From assembly GCF_900637205.1 (NCBI RefSeq), contig NZ_LR134355.1, positions 1,054,001-1,118,000 on the forward strand: a DNA stretch of 64,000 bases. The letters run 5' to 3'. The first letter of the stretch is position 1. Every line of letters starts with the position of its first letter. The stretch is from Mycolicibacterium chitae. Lineage in GTDB: Bacteria > Actinomycetota > Actinomycetes > Mycobacteriales > Mycobacteriaceae. Positions 43,864-52,557 of the stretch are shown piece by piece. The notes under the pieces are model-generated. The model saw only the letters and a list, made by a program, of their open reading frames with translations. It made no database searches and was not told the DNA's origin. Made by a program: the position numbers and the translations under genes.

Positions 43864-45600
43864 ATGGGATTCCTCAAGCCCGACCTGCCGGTGGTCGAGT
43901 TCGACGAGTGGAGCAAGGGCAACTGGTCGGAGAAGGTCCGGCCGATGGCGCGGCACTGGGCCGAGGTGGGGTTCGGCACCCCGGTGGTGCTGCACCTGTT
44001 CTACGTCGTCAAGATCCTGCTGTACATCCTCGGCGCCTGGCTGGTGGTGTTGTCCACCGCCGGCATCGACGGCTTCACCGCCGTCGGGCAGTGGTGGACC
44101 GAGCCGATCGTCTTCCAGAAGGTCGTGCTCTACACCATGCTGTTTGAGGTGGTCGGGCTGGGCTGCGGCTTCGGGCCCCTGAACAACCGCTTCTTCCCGC
44201 CGCTGGGGTCGATCCTGTATTGGTTGCGGCCCAACACCATTCGGCTGCCGCCGTGGCCGGGCCGGGTGCCGTTCACCGCCGGCGACAACCGCGGACCGGT
44301 CGACGTGGCGCTCTACGCGGCGCTGCTCGTCGCGCTGCTGATCGCGCTGTTCTCCGACGGGACCGGACCCATCCCGGCGCTCGACACCGACGTCGGGGTG
44401 CTGCCGCTGTGGCAGATCTGGACCATCCTGGGACTGCTGGCCGCTGCGGGACTGCGGGACAAGGTGATCTTCCTGGCCGCCCGCGGCGAGGTGTACGCGG
44501 CGTTCACCGTGGCGTTCCTGTTCGGCGGTGTCGACATGATCATCGCCGCCAAGCTGGTCTGCGTGGTGATCTGGGTCGGCGCCGCGTCGTCCAAGCTGAC
44601 CAAGCACTTCCCGTTCGTGATCTCGACGATGATGTCCAACAGCCCGATCGTGCGGCCCCGCGCGCTGAAACGGCTGTTCTTCGAACGCTTTCCGGATGAC
44701 CTGCGGCCCGGCCGGCTGTCCCGGGTCGTCGCGCATTTCAGCACGGCGGTGGAGATGTTGGTCCCGCTGGTCCTGCTGTTCTCCCATGGCGGCTGGCCCA
44801 CCGCGATCGCCGCGCTCGTCATGGTGTGCTTCCACCTCGGCATCCTGACGGCGATCCCGATGGGCGTGCCGCTGGAGTGGAACGTCTTCATGATCTTCTG
44901 CGTCCTCACGTTGTTCGTGGGGCACGCGGGGATCGGGCTCGCTGACATGACCGGCCCGCTGCCGGTGCTGCTGTTCGCGGCCATGGTCATCACGGTGACG
45001 CTGGGAAACCTGTTCCCGCGCAAGGTGTCCTTCCTGCCGGGGATGCGCTACTACGCCGGCAACTGGGACACCACGCTGTGGTGCCTCAAGCCGTCGGCCG
45101 CCGACAAGATCGACCAGCACCTGGTGGCCATCGCCAGCATGCCGCAGGCGCAGTTGGAGAAGGTCTACGGCAGCCCGGAGGCCGCGCAGATCCCGCAGTA
45201 CCTCGGCTACGCGTTCCGCGCCTTCAACACCCACGGCCGGATGATGTTCACGCTGGCGCACCGCGCCATGGCCGGGCCCGGCGGTACCGACTCGCCGGAG
45301 GACTACGTGATGACCGACGGCGAGCGGATCTGCTCGACGGCCATCGGCTGGAACTTCGGCGACGGCCACATGCACAACGAGCAGTTGATCGCCGCGATGC
45401 AGAAGCGCTGCCGGTTCGAGCCCGGGGAGGTGCGGGTGGTGCTCATCGACGCCCAGCCCATCCACCGGCAGACCCAGCGCTACCGGCTGGTCGACGCGGC
45501 CACCGGCGAATTCGAGACCGGCTACATCAACGTCGCCGACGCGGTGACCCGCCAACCCTGGGACGACCAGGTGCCGGTCCACGTCGACCGGCGCGACTAG
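43864..45600 (+). CDS. DUF3556 multi-pass membrane protein
   Basis: 578 residues, actinobacterial DUF3556 family of unknown function. About ten hydrophobic segments fill residues 35-395 (for example VVLHLFYVVKILLYILGAWLVVL, LIALFSDG, ALVMVCFHLGILTAIPMG), followed by a soluble C-terminal 170-residue domain (FRAFNTHGRMMFTLAHRAM, GWNFGDGHMHNEQLIAAMQKRC). A KstR-type inverted repeat overlaps its leaderless promoter, so it should respond to cholesterol or its CoA metabolites. A role in sterol or lipid handling in the membrane is inferred from that alone. Convergent with the next gene, overlapping 4 nt. Confidence 0.84.
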   Translation: MGFLKPDLPVVEFDEWSKGNWSEKVRPMARHWAEVGFGTPVVLHLFYVVKILLYILGAWLVVLSTAGIDGFTAVGQWWTEPIVFQKVVLYTMLFEVVGLGCGFGPLNNRFFPPLGSILYWLRPNTIRLPPWPGRVPFTAGDNRGPVDVALYAALLVALLIALFSDGTGPIPALDTDVGVLPLWQIWTILGLLAAAGLRDKVIFLAARGEVYAAFTVAFLFGGVDMIIAAKLVCVVIWVGAASSKLTKHFPFVISTMMSNSPIVRPRALKRLFFERFPDDLRPGRLSRVVAHFSTAVEMLVPLVLLFSHGGWPTAIAALVMVCFHLGILTAIPMGVPLEWNVFMIFCVLTLFVGHAGIGLADMTGPLPVLLFAAMVITVTLGNLFPRKVSFLPGMRYYAGNWDTTLWCLKPSAADKIDQHLVAIASMPQAQLEKVYGSPEAAQIPQYLGYAFRAFNTHGRMMFTLAHRAMAGPGGTDSPEDYVMTDGERICSTAIGWNFGDGHMHNEQLIAAMQKRCRFEPGEVRVVLIDAQPIHRQTQRYRLVDAATGEFETGYINVADAVTRQPWDDQVPVHVDRRD

Positions 45601-46250
45601 CGGTTGCGCAGCGCCTCGGCGATCGGGGTGTCGCCGTTGTTGAACTCGATGGTGCGTCCCACGGTGCCGTCGTCGGCCAGCGCCGCGGCGACGACGGCCG
45701 CCACGTCGGCCCGGGTCACCTTGCCCGAGGCGGTGCGCTGCCCGCCGACCTCGATGCGCCCGGTCGGCGGATCGAGGGTCAACGCACTCGGGCCCAGGAT
45801 GGTCCAGTCGAGGTCGCTGGCCCGCAGGTGCGCGTCGGTGGCGGCCTTGGCCTGCGCGTAGGGGAAGAACGAGCTGTCCTCGGCGACGCCGTGGTCGGGA
45901 CCGGCGCCGAAGTAGGACACCATCACGAAGCGCTTGGTGCCGGCCTGCGCGGCGGCGTCGATGACGCGGATCGCCGCGTCGCGGTCCACCGCGTAGGTGC
46001 GGGCCGGGTTGCCGCCGCCGGCGCCCGCGGTGAACACCACGGCGTCGTGCCCGGCGATCGACTCGGTGAGTTCGGCGACGCCGAGGGCCTCGATGTCGCC
46101 GACCACGGGCTGGGCGCCCGTGACGGCGACCTCCTCGGAGTGGTCGGGATTGCGGAACACCGAGGTGACGCGGTCGCCGCGCTCGTTGAGGATCGGGGAC
46201 AGCAGCAGCGCCACCTTGCCGTGGCCGCCGAAGACGATGACGTTGGACAT
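45597..46250 (-). CDS. NAD(P)H-binding atypical SDR
   Basis: 217 residues of the YwnB/NmrA-like atypical SDR type. N-terminal MSNVIVFGGHGKVALLLSPIL gives the glycine-rich GGHGKV loop; VFTAGAGGG and VMVSYFG strands follow, and the YAQAK motif in PYAQAKAATDAHLRAS stands where YxxxK would be. ATG at 46250 is preferred to the longer frame, with TACGCT 8 nt upstream. Role unknown; such proteins often reduce quinones or act as redox sensors. Divergent from the thiolase operon. Confidence 0.82.
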   Translation of the reverse strand: MSNVIVFGGHGKVALLLSPILNERGDRVTSVFRNPDHSEEVAVTGAQPVVGDIEALGVAELTESIAGHDAVVFTAGAGGGNPARTYAVDRDAAIRVIDAAAQAGTKRFVMVSYFGAGPDHGVAEDSSFFPYAQAKAATDAHLRASDLDWTILGPSALTLDPPTGRIEVGGQRTASGKVTRADVAAVVAAALADDGTVGRTIEFNNGDTPIAEALRNR

Positions 46251-46352
46251 ACTTACCGAGCGTACGGACGCACACGGTAGAACCAAGGGGGCCACGAATT
46301 TCGCACCCGGAATTTGTTGCGGTGGCCCCTGGTGCTAAGAACGATTGATCAA

Positions 46353-46368
46353 CCAACTAATTAGTTGA
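46353..46368. promoter_or_regulatory. 16-bp palindrome (CCWACYNNNNRGTWGG class) before the thiolase operon
   Basis: CCAACTAATTAGTTGA includes a perfect 14-bp palindrome CAACTAATTAGTTG (46354-46367) and matches the class pattern at 15 of 16 positions. It lies 13-28 bp before the thiolase ATG and just upstream of its GAGGAGAGG ribosome site, a position suited to repression. Confidence 0.6.
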
Positions 46369-46380
46369 GAGGAGAGGTCC

Positions 46381-47538
46381 ATGGCGGAAGCCGTGATCGT
46401 GGAGGCCGTTCGTTCGGCGGTAGGTAAGCGCAACGGCGCTCTGGCGGGGGTGCACCCGGCCGAACTGTCGGCGCAGGTGCTCAACGCCCTCGTCGAGCGC
46501 GCCGGTGTCGATCCCGCACTGGTCGACGACGTCATCTGGGGCTGCGTCATGCAGGCCGGTGAGCAGGCCCTGGACATCGCGCGCACCGCGGTGCTGACCG
46601 CCGGATGGCCCGAGACGGTGCCCGGCGTGACCGTGGACCGCCAGTGCGGTTCCAGCCAGCAGTCGCTGCACTTCGCCGTCTCCGGTGTGGTCGCCGGCCA
46701 CTACGACGTCGTCGTCGCCGGTGGCGTCGAGTCGATGTCGCGCACCCCCATGGGCTCCTCGCTGGCCAACGGCGGCAACCCGTACGGCGAGTCGTTCAAG
46801 GCCCGCTACGCCCAGACCCCCAACCAGGGTGTCGGCGCCGAGATGATCGCCGAGCAGTGGGGCTTCAACCGCACCCAGCTCGACGAGTTTTCCCTGCGGT
46901 CGCACGAGAAGGCCGCGGCCGCACAGGATTCCGGTGCGTTCAAGGACCAGATCGTGGGCATCAAGACCAAGGACGCCGACGGCAACGACACCGTGGTGCT
47001 CGAGGACGGCGGCATCCGCCGTGGCGGCACCGTCGAGAAGATGGCCGGCATCAAGCCCGCGTTCAAGGAGGACGGCGTGATCCACGCCGGTAACTCCAGC
47101 CAGATCTCCGACGGCTCGGCCGCGCTGCTGGTCATGTCCGCGGAGAAGGCCAAGGAACTGGGCCTCAAGCCGCTGGCCAAGGTGCACACCGCGGTGCTCG
47201 CCGGCGCCGACCCGGTGATCATGCTGACCGCGCCGATCCCGGCCACCCAGAAGGCGCTGAAGAAGTCGGGCCTGAGCGTCGACCAGATCGGTGCCTTCGA
47301 GGTCAACGAGGCCTTCGCGCCGGTGCCCATGGCCTGGCTCAAGGACATCGGTGCCGACGAGAAGAAGCTGAACCCCAATGGCGGCGCCATCGCGCTGGGC
47401 CACCCGCTGGGCGGCTCCGGTGCCCGCATCCTGACCACGCTGCTGTACCACATGCGGGACAACAACATTCAGTACGGTCTGCAGACGATGTGTGAGGGCG
47501 GCGGCCAGGCCAACGCCACCATCCTCGAGCTGCTGTGA
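46381..47538 (+). CDS. Acetyl-CoA acyltransferase (thiolase)
   Basis: Degradative thiolase, 385 residues, that cleaves 3-ketoacyl-CoA to acetyl- or propionyl-CoA plus the shortened acyl-CoA. Nucleophile Cys89 in DRQCGSSQQS, activating His in GGAIALGHPLGGSGAR and second Cys in QTMCEGGGQANAT; the VNEAFAPVPMAWLKD region is also intact. It resembles the FadA3/FadA6 group, some members of which act in sterol-ring breakdown. Ribosome site GAGGAGAGG. Overlaps the following crotonase by 4 nt (GTGA), so the two form an operon under the palindrome at 46353. Confidence 0.93.
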   Translation: MAEAVIVEAVRSAVGKRNGALAGVHPAELSAQVLNALVERAGVDPALVDDVIWGCVMQAGEQALDIARTAVLTAGWPETVPGVTVDRQCGSSQQSLHFAVSGVVAGHYDVVVAGGVESMSRTPMGSSLANGGNPYGESFKARYAQTPNQGVGAEMIAEQWGFNRTQLDEFSLRSHEKAAAAQDSGAFKDQIVGIKTKDADGNDTVVLEDGGIRRGGTVEKMAGIKPAFKEDGVIHAGNSSQISDGSAALLVMSAEKAKELGLKPLAKVHTAVLAGADPVIMLTAPIPATQKALKKSGLSVDQIGAFEVNEAFAPVPMAWLKDIGADEKKLNPNGGAIALGHPLGGSGARILTTLLYHMRDNNIQYGLQTMCEGGGQANATILELL

Positions 47539-48338
47539 CCGACGCGACGCAGGACGCCCCCGGCGCGCTGACCGAGCGCCGGGGCAACGTCTTGATCATC
47601 ACGATCAACCGCCCGGAGGCACGCAACGCGGTCAACGCGGCGGTCAGCACGGCCGTCGGTAACGGTCTGGAGTTGGCGCAGAGCGACCCCGAGATCCGGG
47701 CCGTGGTGATCACGGGATCCGGCGACAAGTCGTTCTGCGCCGGCGCCGACCTCAAGGCGATCTCGCGCGGCGAGAACCTCTTTCACCCGGAGCATCCGGA
47801 GTGGGGCTTCGCCGGGTTTGTCAGCCACTTCATCGACAAGCCCGTGATCGCGGCCGTCAACGGCACGGCGCTGGGCGGCGGCAGTGAACTGGCGTTGGCC
47901 AGCGATCTGGTGGTGGCCGAGGAGCGGGCCAAGTTCGGCCTGCCCGAGGTCAAGCGGGGCCTGATGGCCGCGGCCGGCGGCGTGTTCCGCATCGTCGACC
48001 AGCTGCCCCGCAAGGTGGGCCTGGAGCTGATCTTCACCGGCGAGCCGCTGAGCTCGCAGGACGCGCTGCGGTGGGGACTGATCAACGAGGTCGTGCCGGA
48101 TGGCACGGTCCTCGAGGCGGCCCTGGCGCTGGCCGAACGCATCACGGTCAACGCGCCGCTGGCGGTGCAGGCCTCCAAGCGGGTGGCCTACGGTGCCGAG
48201 GACGGTGCGGTGGCCGCGGACCGCGACGACTGGAAGCGCACCTCGCGCGAGATGGGGGCACTGCTGCGCACCGAGGACGCCATGGAGGGTCCGATGGCGT
48301 TCGCGCAGAAGCGCGCCCCGGTCTGGAAGGCCAAGTAA
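47535..48338 (+). CDS. Enoyl-CoA hydratase (crotonase family)
   Basis: 267 residues. Oxyanion-hole motif SFCAGADLKAI, then NGTALGGGSELALASDLVVAEERAKFGLPEVKRG, in which both catalytic glutamates of true hydratases (SELA and LPEV) are kept. The C-terminus has APVWKAK. GTG start coupled to the thiolase. With the thiolase it supplies two successive beta-oxidation steps; a hydroxyacyl-CoA dehydrogenase is not in this operon. The hairpin at 48348-48390 ends the transcript. Confidence 0.92.
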   Translation: MTDATQDAPGALTERRGNVLIITINRPEARNAVNAAVSTAVGNGLELAQSDPEIRAVVITGSGDKSFCAGADLKAISRGENLFHPEHPEWGFAGFVSHFIDKPVIAAVNGTALGGGSELALASDLVVAEERAKFGLPEVKRGLMAAAGGVFRIVDQLPRKVGLELIFTGEPLSSQDALRWGLINEVVPDGTVLEAALALAERITVNAPLAVQASKRVAYGAEDGAVAADRDDWKRTSREMGALLRTEDAMEGPMAFAQKRAPVWKAK

Positions 48339-48347
48339 CAACGCGAT

Positions 48348-48390
48348 TCGGGCGTGATTTCACACGGTGACCGTGTGAAATCACGCCCGA
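48348..48390. terminator. Long perfect hairpin between convergent genes (bidirectional terminator)
   Basis: Two perfectly complementary 21-nt arms (48348-48368 and 48370-48390; left arm begins TCGGGCGTGATTTC) around a single G. It sits between the ends of the convergent crotonase and fasciclin genes. There is no T-tract, as is usual in mycobacteria. Confidence 0.75.
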
Positions 48391-48403
48391 TTCGTCTGTG
48401 GAG

Positions 48404-49156
48404 CTAGGCGGCCTCGGTGGTTTCGGTGGCCTCGGCCGACTCCGCCGACTCAGTGGTCTCGGTCGGCTCGGTGGTCTCGGTGGGCTCCGTGGTCTCCGTC
48501 GCCTCGGTGGGCTCCGTGGTCTCCGTCGGCGAGGTCGTGGTGGTCGCGGTCGCCGGCAGCGCGTTGTCCGGGGACAGCACCGTGTCGATGATGTAGATCT
48601 TGGCGTTGTCGGCGGTGATGCCCGCGCACACGACCTTGGCGGTGTCGTCGACCTTGATATCGCCGCCCTTGCCGGTGACGGTGATCTGCTTGCCCTCCTG
48701 CGAGGTCAGCTTGCCGTGCACGTCCTCAGGGCCCAGCAGGCCCAGCGCCATGCTGTAGTAGACCATCGCGGTCAGCCGGGCCGGGTCGGCCTTGAGCGCC
48801 TCGAACTCGGCGGGATCAAGCGCGGAGAACGCCTCGTCGGTCGGTGCGAACACGTTGTAGGGGCCGTTGTCGAGCACGCCGACCACGTTGACGGCCGGGT
48901 TCAGGCCGCCCGAGATCGCGGCGTTGTAGGTGCTCAGCGACGGGATGCCGGCGATGGCCGCCGAAGCCGGCTGCTTGAACAGCCCGTCGAGCCCGGTGGG
49001 CGCCAACTCGGCCTTGATCGCGTCGCAGCCCGAACCGTGCACCTCGGGCGGCTCGATGGTCACCTCGTCCTCGTCGGCGTGGGCGGTGATGGCGGTGGAG
49101 ATGGCGAGCGCGGCCGCGGCGGCAGCCACGCCAAGGGTCTTCAATCGGATCGTCAT
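48404..49156 (-). CDS. Secreted fasciclin-domain protein with Thr/Glu/Pro-rich tail
   Basis: 250 residues. Sec signal peptide (MTIRLKTLGVAAAAAALAISTAITAHA, cut after AHA), then a fasciclin (FAS1) domain with the H1 motif NVFAPTDEAFSAL and the H2-like IYIIDTVLSPDNALP; it resembles MPT70/MPT83-type mycobacterial antigens, but lacks a lipobox. The last 43 residues are a repeat-like tail of TETTEPTE and ESAE units, probably disordered and possibly glycosylated. GAGAGGAGCC precedes the ATG. Converges on the crotonase gene. Likely a cell-surface adhesion-type protein. Confidence 0.88.
   Translation of the reverse strand: MTIRLKTLGVAAAAAALAISTAITAHADEDEVTIEPPEVHGSGCDAIKAELAPTGLDGLFKQPASAAIAGIPSLSTYNAAISGGLNPAVNVVGVLDNGPYNVFAPTDEAFSALDPAEFEALKADPARLTAMVYYSMALGLLGPEDVHGKLTSQEGKQITVTGKGGDIKVDDTAKVVCAGITADNAKIYIIDTVLSPDNALPATATTTTSPTETTEPTEATETTEPTETTEPTETTESAESAEATETTEAA
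48407..48535 (-). repeat. Low-complexity ACC/GAG-rich coding repeat (TETTEPTE units)
   Basis: Imperfect tandem repetition of 12- to 24-bp units (complement of GGTGGTCTCGGTGGGCTCCG-type blocks) encoding the tail of the fasciclin protein. Such tracts are prone to slippage, so tail length may vary between strains. Confidence 0.7.
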
Positions 49157-49344
49157 TTTGGCTCCTCTCGTCGCTTTTACGTCGTCGGGCCGTCGTCGGC
49201 CGTTACTCGTTCGTGATGAGTCTGTGCGGTCGGCGAGACGCAAACTGCGGCATCAAGCCAGCTCAAAGCGTAAGCACAGCGTTTGGTCGCGCCCAAAACG
49301 ACCAGGTCAGGGCGGCTTTGGTCACGCGAAAAATGCCGAACCTC

Positions 49345-49350
49345 TACCGT
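49345..49350 (+). promoter_or_regulatory. Putative -10 box, leaderless, NAD(P)H-binding gene
   Basis: TACCGT with a 7-nt spacer (GGAAGCA) to the ATG at 49358. The rest of the 201-bp divergent gap shows no further element that I could support. Confidence 0.55.
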
Positions 49351-49357
49351 GGAAGCA

Positions 49358-50494
49358 ATGCGCATCCTGGTCACCGGCGCCACCGGATACATCGGTTCCC
49401 GCCTGGTGGCCGCGTTGCTGGACGAGGGGCATCACGTCATCGCCGCGGGCCGCGACGCGCGCAAGTTCGACGGCTACGGCTGGCGCGACCGGGTGGAGGT
49501 GGTCGCGCTCGACGCGGGGGATCCCGACTCCGTCGCCGCCGCGCTGTCCACGGCGGGGCCGGTGGACGTCGTCTACTACCTGGTCCACGCCATCGGCGCC
49601 CCCGACTTCCGGGAGGCCGACAACCGGGCCGCGGCCCACGTCGGCGCGGCGGCCGCGCGGGCCGGGGTCGGCCGCATCGTGTACCTCGGCGGGTTCGTGC
49701 CCGACGGCGAGGATCTGTCCGAACACCTCACCGGCCGCGCCGAGGTGGCCGAGGCCCTGCACGTGGACGGCGGCGCCGAGGTGGTGTGGCTGGGGGCGGC
49801 GATGATCATCGGGGCGGGTTCGACGTCGTTCGAGATGCTGCGCTACGTGGGGGACCGGTTCCTGCTGATGCCCATGCCGCGCTGGGCGCGCCACCCGATC
49901 GACCCGATCTCGATTCGCGACGTGCTGCACTACCTGGTGGCCGCCGCCGGGCCGCAGGTCCGCCCCGGCGCCTACGACATCTGCGGGCCGACCACGACCA
50001 CCTACGGCGAGCTGATGCACACCTACGCGCGACTTGCCGGGGCGTGGCGGGCCGGCCTGCAGGTGCGCGGCCTGGACACCGCGGTGCTGTCCCGGCTGAC
50101 GGCGGCGGCGTTGCCGATCCCCGGCGGACTGGCCGCCGATCTGGTTGCCTCCCTTGACTATCCGATGACGGCCTCGCAGCGTCGACTCGACGGTCAGGTG
50201 CCCGATCCCGAGGGCGGCCTGCTGGGCATCGACGACGCGATCCGGCGCTCGCTGGAGGGCGATGAGGCCAGACCGGTGGATCGGCTGGCCGATCCGCACC
50301 ACCTCGCCGACACCGACGCCGCCTGGGCCGGCGGCGACACGCTGCGGATCCAGCGGCTGGCCGCCGCGCTGACCCCGCCGTTCGCCCGGCCCGCGCTGGG
50401 TCTGCTCGGTGCGGTGCCCAAGCCGGTCGCCGGTGCGCTGCGGACGGGCCTGGACGCCGTCGCGGACCTGTTCCCGAAGAAGGGGGCGTCGTGA
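49358..50494 (+). CDS. NAD(P)H-binding protein, NmrA/atypical SDR type
   Basis: 378 residues. Rossmann N-terminus MRILVTGATGYIGSRLVAALLDEGHHV with TGxxGxxG, Arg35-type residue (AAGRDARK) suggesting NADPH, then VYYLVHAIGAPDF, the family-typical YLVHS-like segment, and IGAGSTSFEMLRYVGDR. The last 100 residues form a less conserved C-terminal extension. The short start at 49358 is supported by the leaderless -10 box; the frame is open from 49283. Overlaps the CPBP gene by 4 nt (GTGA), so these two work as one unit. Confidence 0.85.
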   Translation: MRILVTGATGYIGSRLVAALLDEGHHVIAAGRDARKFDGYGWRDRVEVVALDAGDPDSVAAALSTAGPVDVVYYLVHAIGAPDFREADNRAAAHVGAAAARAGVGRIVYLGGFVPDGEDLSEHLTGRAEVAEALHVDGGAEVVWLGAAMIIGAGSTSFEMLRYVGDRFLLMPMPRWARHPIDPISIRDVLHYLVAAAGPQVRPGAYDICGPTTTTYGELMHTYARLAGAWRAGLQVRGLDTAVLSRLTAAALPIPGGLAADLVASLDYPMTASQRRLDGQVPDPEGGLLGIDDAIRRSLEGDEARPVDRLADPHHLADTDAAWAGGDTLRIQRLAAALTPPFARPALGLLGAVPKPVAGALRTGLDAVADLFPKKGAS

Positions 50495-51192
50495 CCACCT
50501 GGCTCGAGCGGGTGACCGCCGTCGTCGAGACCGCGGCACCGCCGCAGGTGGAGGAGCCCGCGGTGGTGCGGCGCCGGCGCATCGTCGTCGTGATCGGCGG
50601 CGTCCTGGGGGCGCTGCTACTGGGCATCTCGCTGACCCGCGAGCCCGGCGATGCGAGCTTCTACTGGCTCACGGCCGCGCTGGCCGCGGTGTGGGCCATC
50701 GCGGCGCTGGTGTCCGGGCCGATGCGGCTGGGCGCCATCACCTGGGGCGGGCGCGAGCGGCGGCCGGTGCTGCTGGGACTGGGCGCGGGGCTGGCCACCG
50801 GGGCGGCGTTCGTCGTCGGCGCGCTGATCGTCCGGCAGATCGACGTCATCGCCGAACCCATCGGCGCGGTCATGCAGTTCGCCAACCAGGGTGCGCTGCC
50901 GCTGGTGGTGGCCATCACCCTGGTCAACGGTGTCGCCGAGGAGCTGTTCTTCCGCGGGGCGCTGTACACCGCGCTGGAAGGCGCACGGCCCGTGCTGATT
51001 TCGACGCTGCTCTACATCGTGGCGACGTTGGCGTCGGGCAACCCGATGCTGGGTTTCGCCGCGGTGGTGCTCGGGTTGATCTGCGCGGTGCAGCGCCGGG
51101 CGACCGGGGGAGTGCTGGCCCCGGTGCTCACCCACCTGGTGTGGGGGCTGATCATGGTGCTGGCCCTGCCGCCGATCTTCGCGGGAGCCTGA
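50491..51192 (+). CDS. CPBP family intramembrane metalloprotease
   Basis: 233 residues, about six to seven TM helices. The ABI/CPBP motif is AEELFFRGAL (EExxxR) in the fourth segment, with a second motif around VLAPVLTHLVWG (His) completing a metal site, as in Rce1-type proteases. The N-terminus is cytosolic. GTG start coupled to the NAD(P)H-binding gene. It ends 6 bp before the convergent MFS stop. Protein substrate unknown. Confidence 0.87.
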   Translation: MTTWLERVTAVVETAAPPQVEEPAVVRRRRIVVVIGGVLGALLLGISLTREPGDASFYWLTAALAAVWAIAALVSGPMRLGAITWGGRERRPVLLGLGAGLATGAAFVVGALIVRQIDVIAEPIGAVMQFANQGALPLVVAITLVNGVAEELFFRGALYTALEGARPVLISTLLYIVATLASGNPMLGFAAVVLGLICAVQRRATGGVLAPVLTHLVWGLIMVLALPPIFAGA

Positions 51193-51198
51193 GCGGCC

Positions 51199-52491
51199 TC
51201 AGGTGTCCAGCGGGTGGGCGATCTCGTCGCGCGGCATCCGCGCGGCCCATAGGGCGATGAGCGCCAACACGATTGGCGCGGTACCGGCCACCGCGAAGAT
51301 GGTCTGCATCGACACCACCTTCGACAGCGGCCCGACGATGGCCATGGACACCGGCATGAAGGCCAACGAGACGAAGAAGTCCAGGCTCGACACCCGCCCC
51401 AGCATCGCCGGCGGCACCCGCCGTTGCAGCAGCGTCCCCCAGATCACCATGCCCGCACCGTCGGTGACGCCCACCAGGAACGACGCCAGCGCCATCAGCG
51501 GGAACGAACTCGTCCAGCCGATGACCACCAGCGGCAGCGAACCGGCGCCCCACATCAGGATCATCACCGTCAGGTAGCGCCGCGGCAGGTGCCGCGAGGA
51601 CACCCCGAGCGCCCCCAGGGCCCCGCCGATCCCGAACGCCGCCAGCACCAGGCCGTACATCCGAGCGCCGTCCTCGAATCGCTCCGTGGCGATGAACGGC
51701 AGCAGGACCTCGATGGGGCCGATGACCAGCAGGACGAACATGCTGGCGAACAACAACGTCCACAGCAGCCACGGCGTCTTCACCATGAACAGGAACCCGT
51801 CGCGCAGGTCGGTCAGCACCCGCCGCTGCAGACGTTCCGGTTCGACGACGAAGCCGCTGCGCACCGGCCGGGTGGCGATCAACAACGTCAGGCCGATGGC
51901 GAACAGCACCGCGACCGCCACCGCGCCGAGCGTCGGAAACGTCACTCCCACAAGCACACCCGCGACGGCCGGGCCGACAGCGCGCTGCAGCACCGGGCGC
52001 ATGACGCCCTCGACGCCATTGGCGGCCAGCAGCTGGCCGGGCGGCAGGATCCGCGGCAGATAGGCGCTGTAGGCGGGGAAGAAGAAGGCCGCGGCGATCC
52101 CGAGCGTGCCGGCGGCCACCGCCATGTGCCACACCCGTAGCAGCTCGAGCAGACCCAGCAGGGCGACCGTGCTGACCGCCGCGAGGTTCACCGCCTCGAC
52201 GACGATGATGATGGTGCGCTGCGGAAACCGGTCCGCGGCAATGCCGCCGACGAGCACGAAGGCCACTAGGCCGACGCCCAGGCAGGTGGCGACCAGCGAC
52301 AGCGCGGCCGGGTCGCGGTTGAGTTCCATCACCTGCAGGGCCATCACCACGGCCCACATGCCCTCGGCGAAGATGGTGATCGAGACGGCCGCGATCAGCA
52401 GGCGGTACTCGCGGAAGCGGAATGGCGCGAGCACCCGCCAGCCGCCGGGCGCACGCGCTTCCGGCTGTTGCTTGTCGACGTCGGTGCTCAC
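51199..52491 (-). CDS. MFS transporter (multidrug efflux type)
   Basis: 430 residues with about 12 TM helices. Motif A-like loop in GGIAADRFPQRTIIIVVEAVNL after helix 2; a long cytosolic middle loop near RPVRSGFVVEPERLQRRVLTDLRDGF. Shape and loop sequence recall the Tap-like/macrolide-efflux group (MFS_3), so drug or metabolite export is plausible, but the cargo is not known. GTG start. Divergent-adjacent to no gene; the downstream CPBP gene converges on it. 66 bp separate its start from the end of the crotonase. Confidence 0.87.
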   Translation of the reverse strand: MSTDVDKQQPEARAPGGWRVLAPFRFREYRLLIAAVSITIFAEGMWAVVMALQVMELNRDPAALSLVATCLGVGLVAFVLVGGIAADRFPQRTIIIVVEAVNLAAVSTVALLGLLELLRVWHMAVAAGTLGIAAAFFFPAYSAYLPRILPPGQLLAANGVEGVMRPVLQRAVGPAVAGVLVGVTFPTLGAVAVAVLFAIGLTLLIATRPVRSGFVVEPERLQRRVLTDLRDGFLFMVKTPWLLWTLLFASMFVLLVIGPIEVLLPFIATERFEDGARMYGLVLAAFGIGGALGALGVSSRHLPRRYLTVMILMWGAGSLPLVVIGWTSSFPLMALASFLVGVTDGAGMVIWGTLLQRRVPPAMLGRVSSLDFFVSLAFMPVSMAIVGPLSKVVSMQTIFAVAGTAPIVLALIALWAARMPRDEIAHPLDT

Positions 52492-52557
52492 CTGTAGATG
52501 GTCGCCGAGCGAAGTGCTTGGCGTCCACCGGTTTTTGGCGCGCCGGACGCCGACGGA

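Noticed and set aside
41165..44182. 1005-codon plus-strand open frame
   Set aside because: It runs across three real genes (epoxide-hydrolase-like, WS/DGAT-like, DoxX) in another frame, and its translation is Arg/Ala/Gly-rich low complexity. A GC-rich shadow.
43588..46356. 922-codon minus-strand open frame
   Set aside because: Antisense to the DUF3556 gene and its neighbours, with His/Gln/Arg-rich composition typical of antisense frames.
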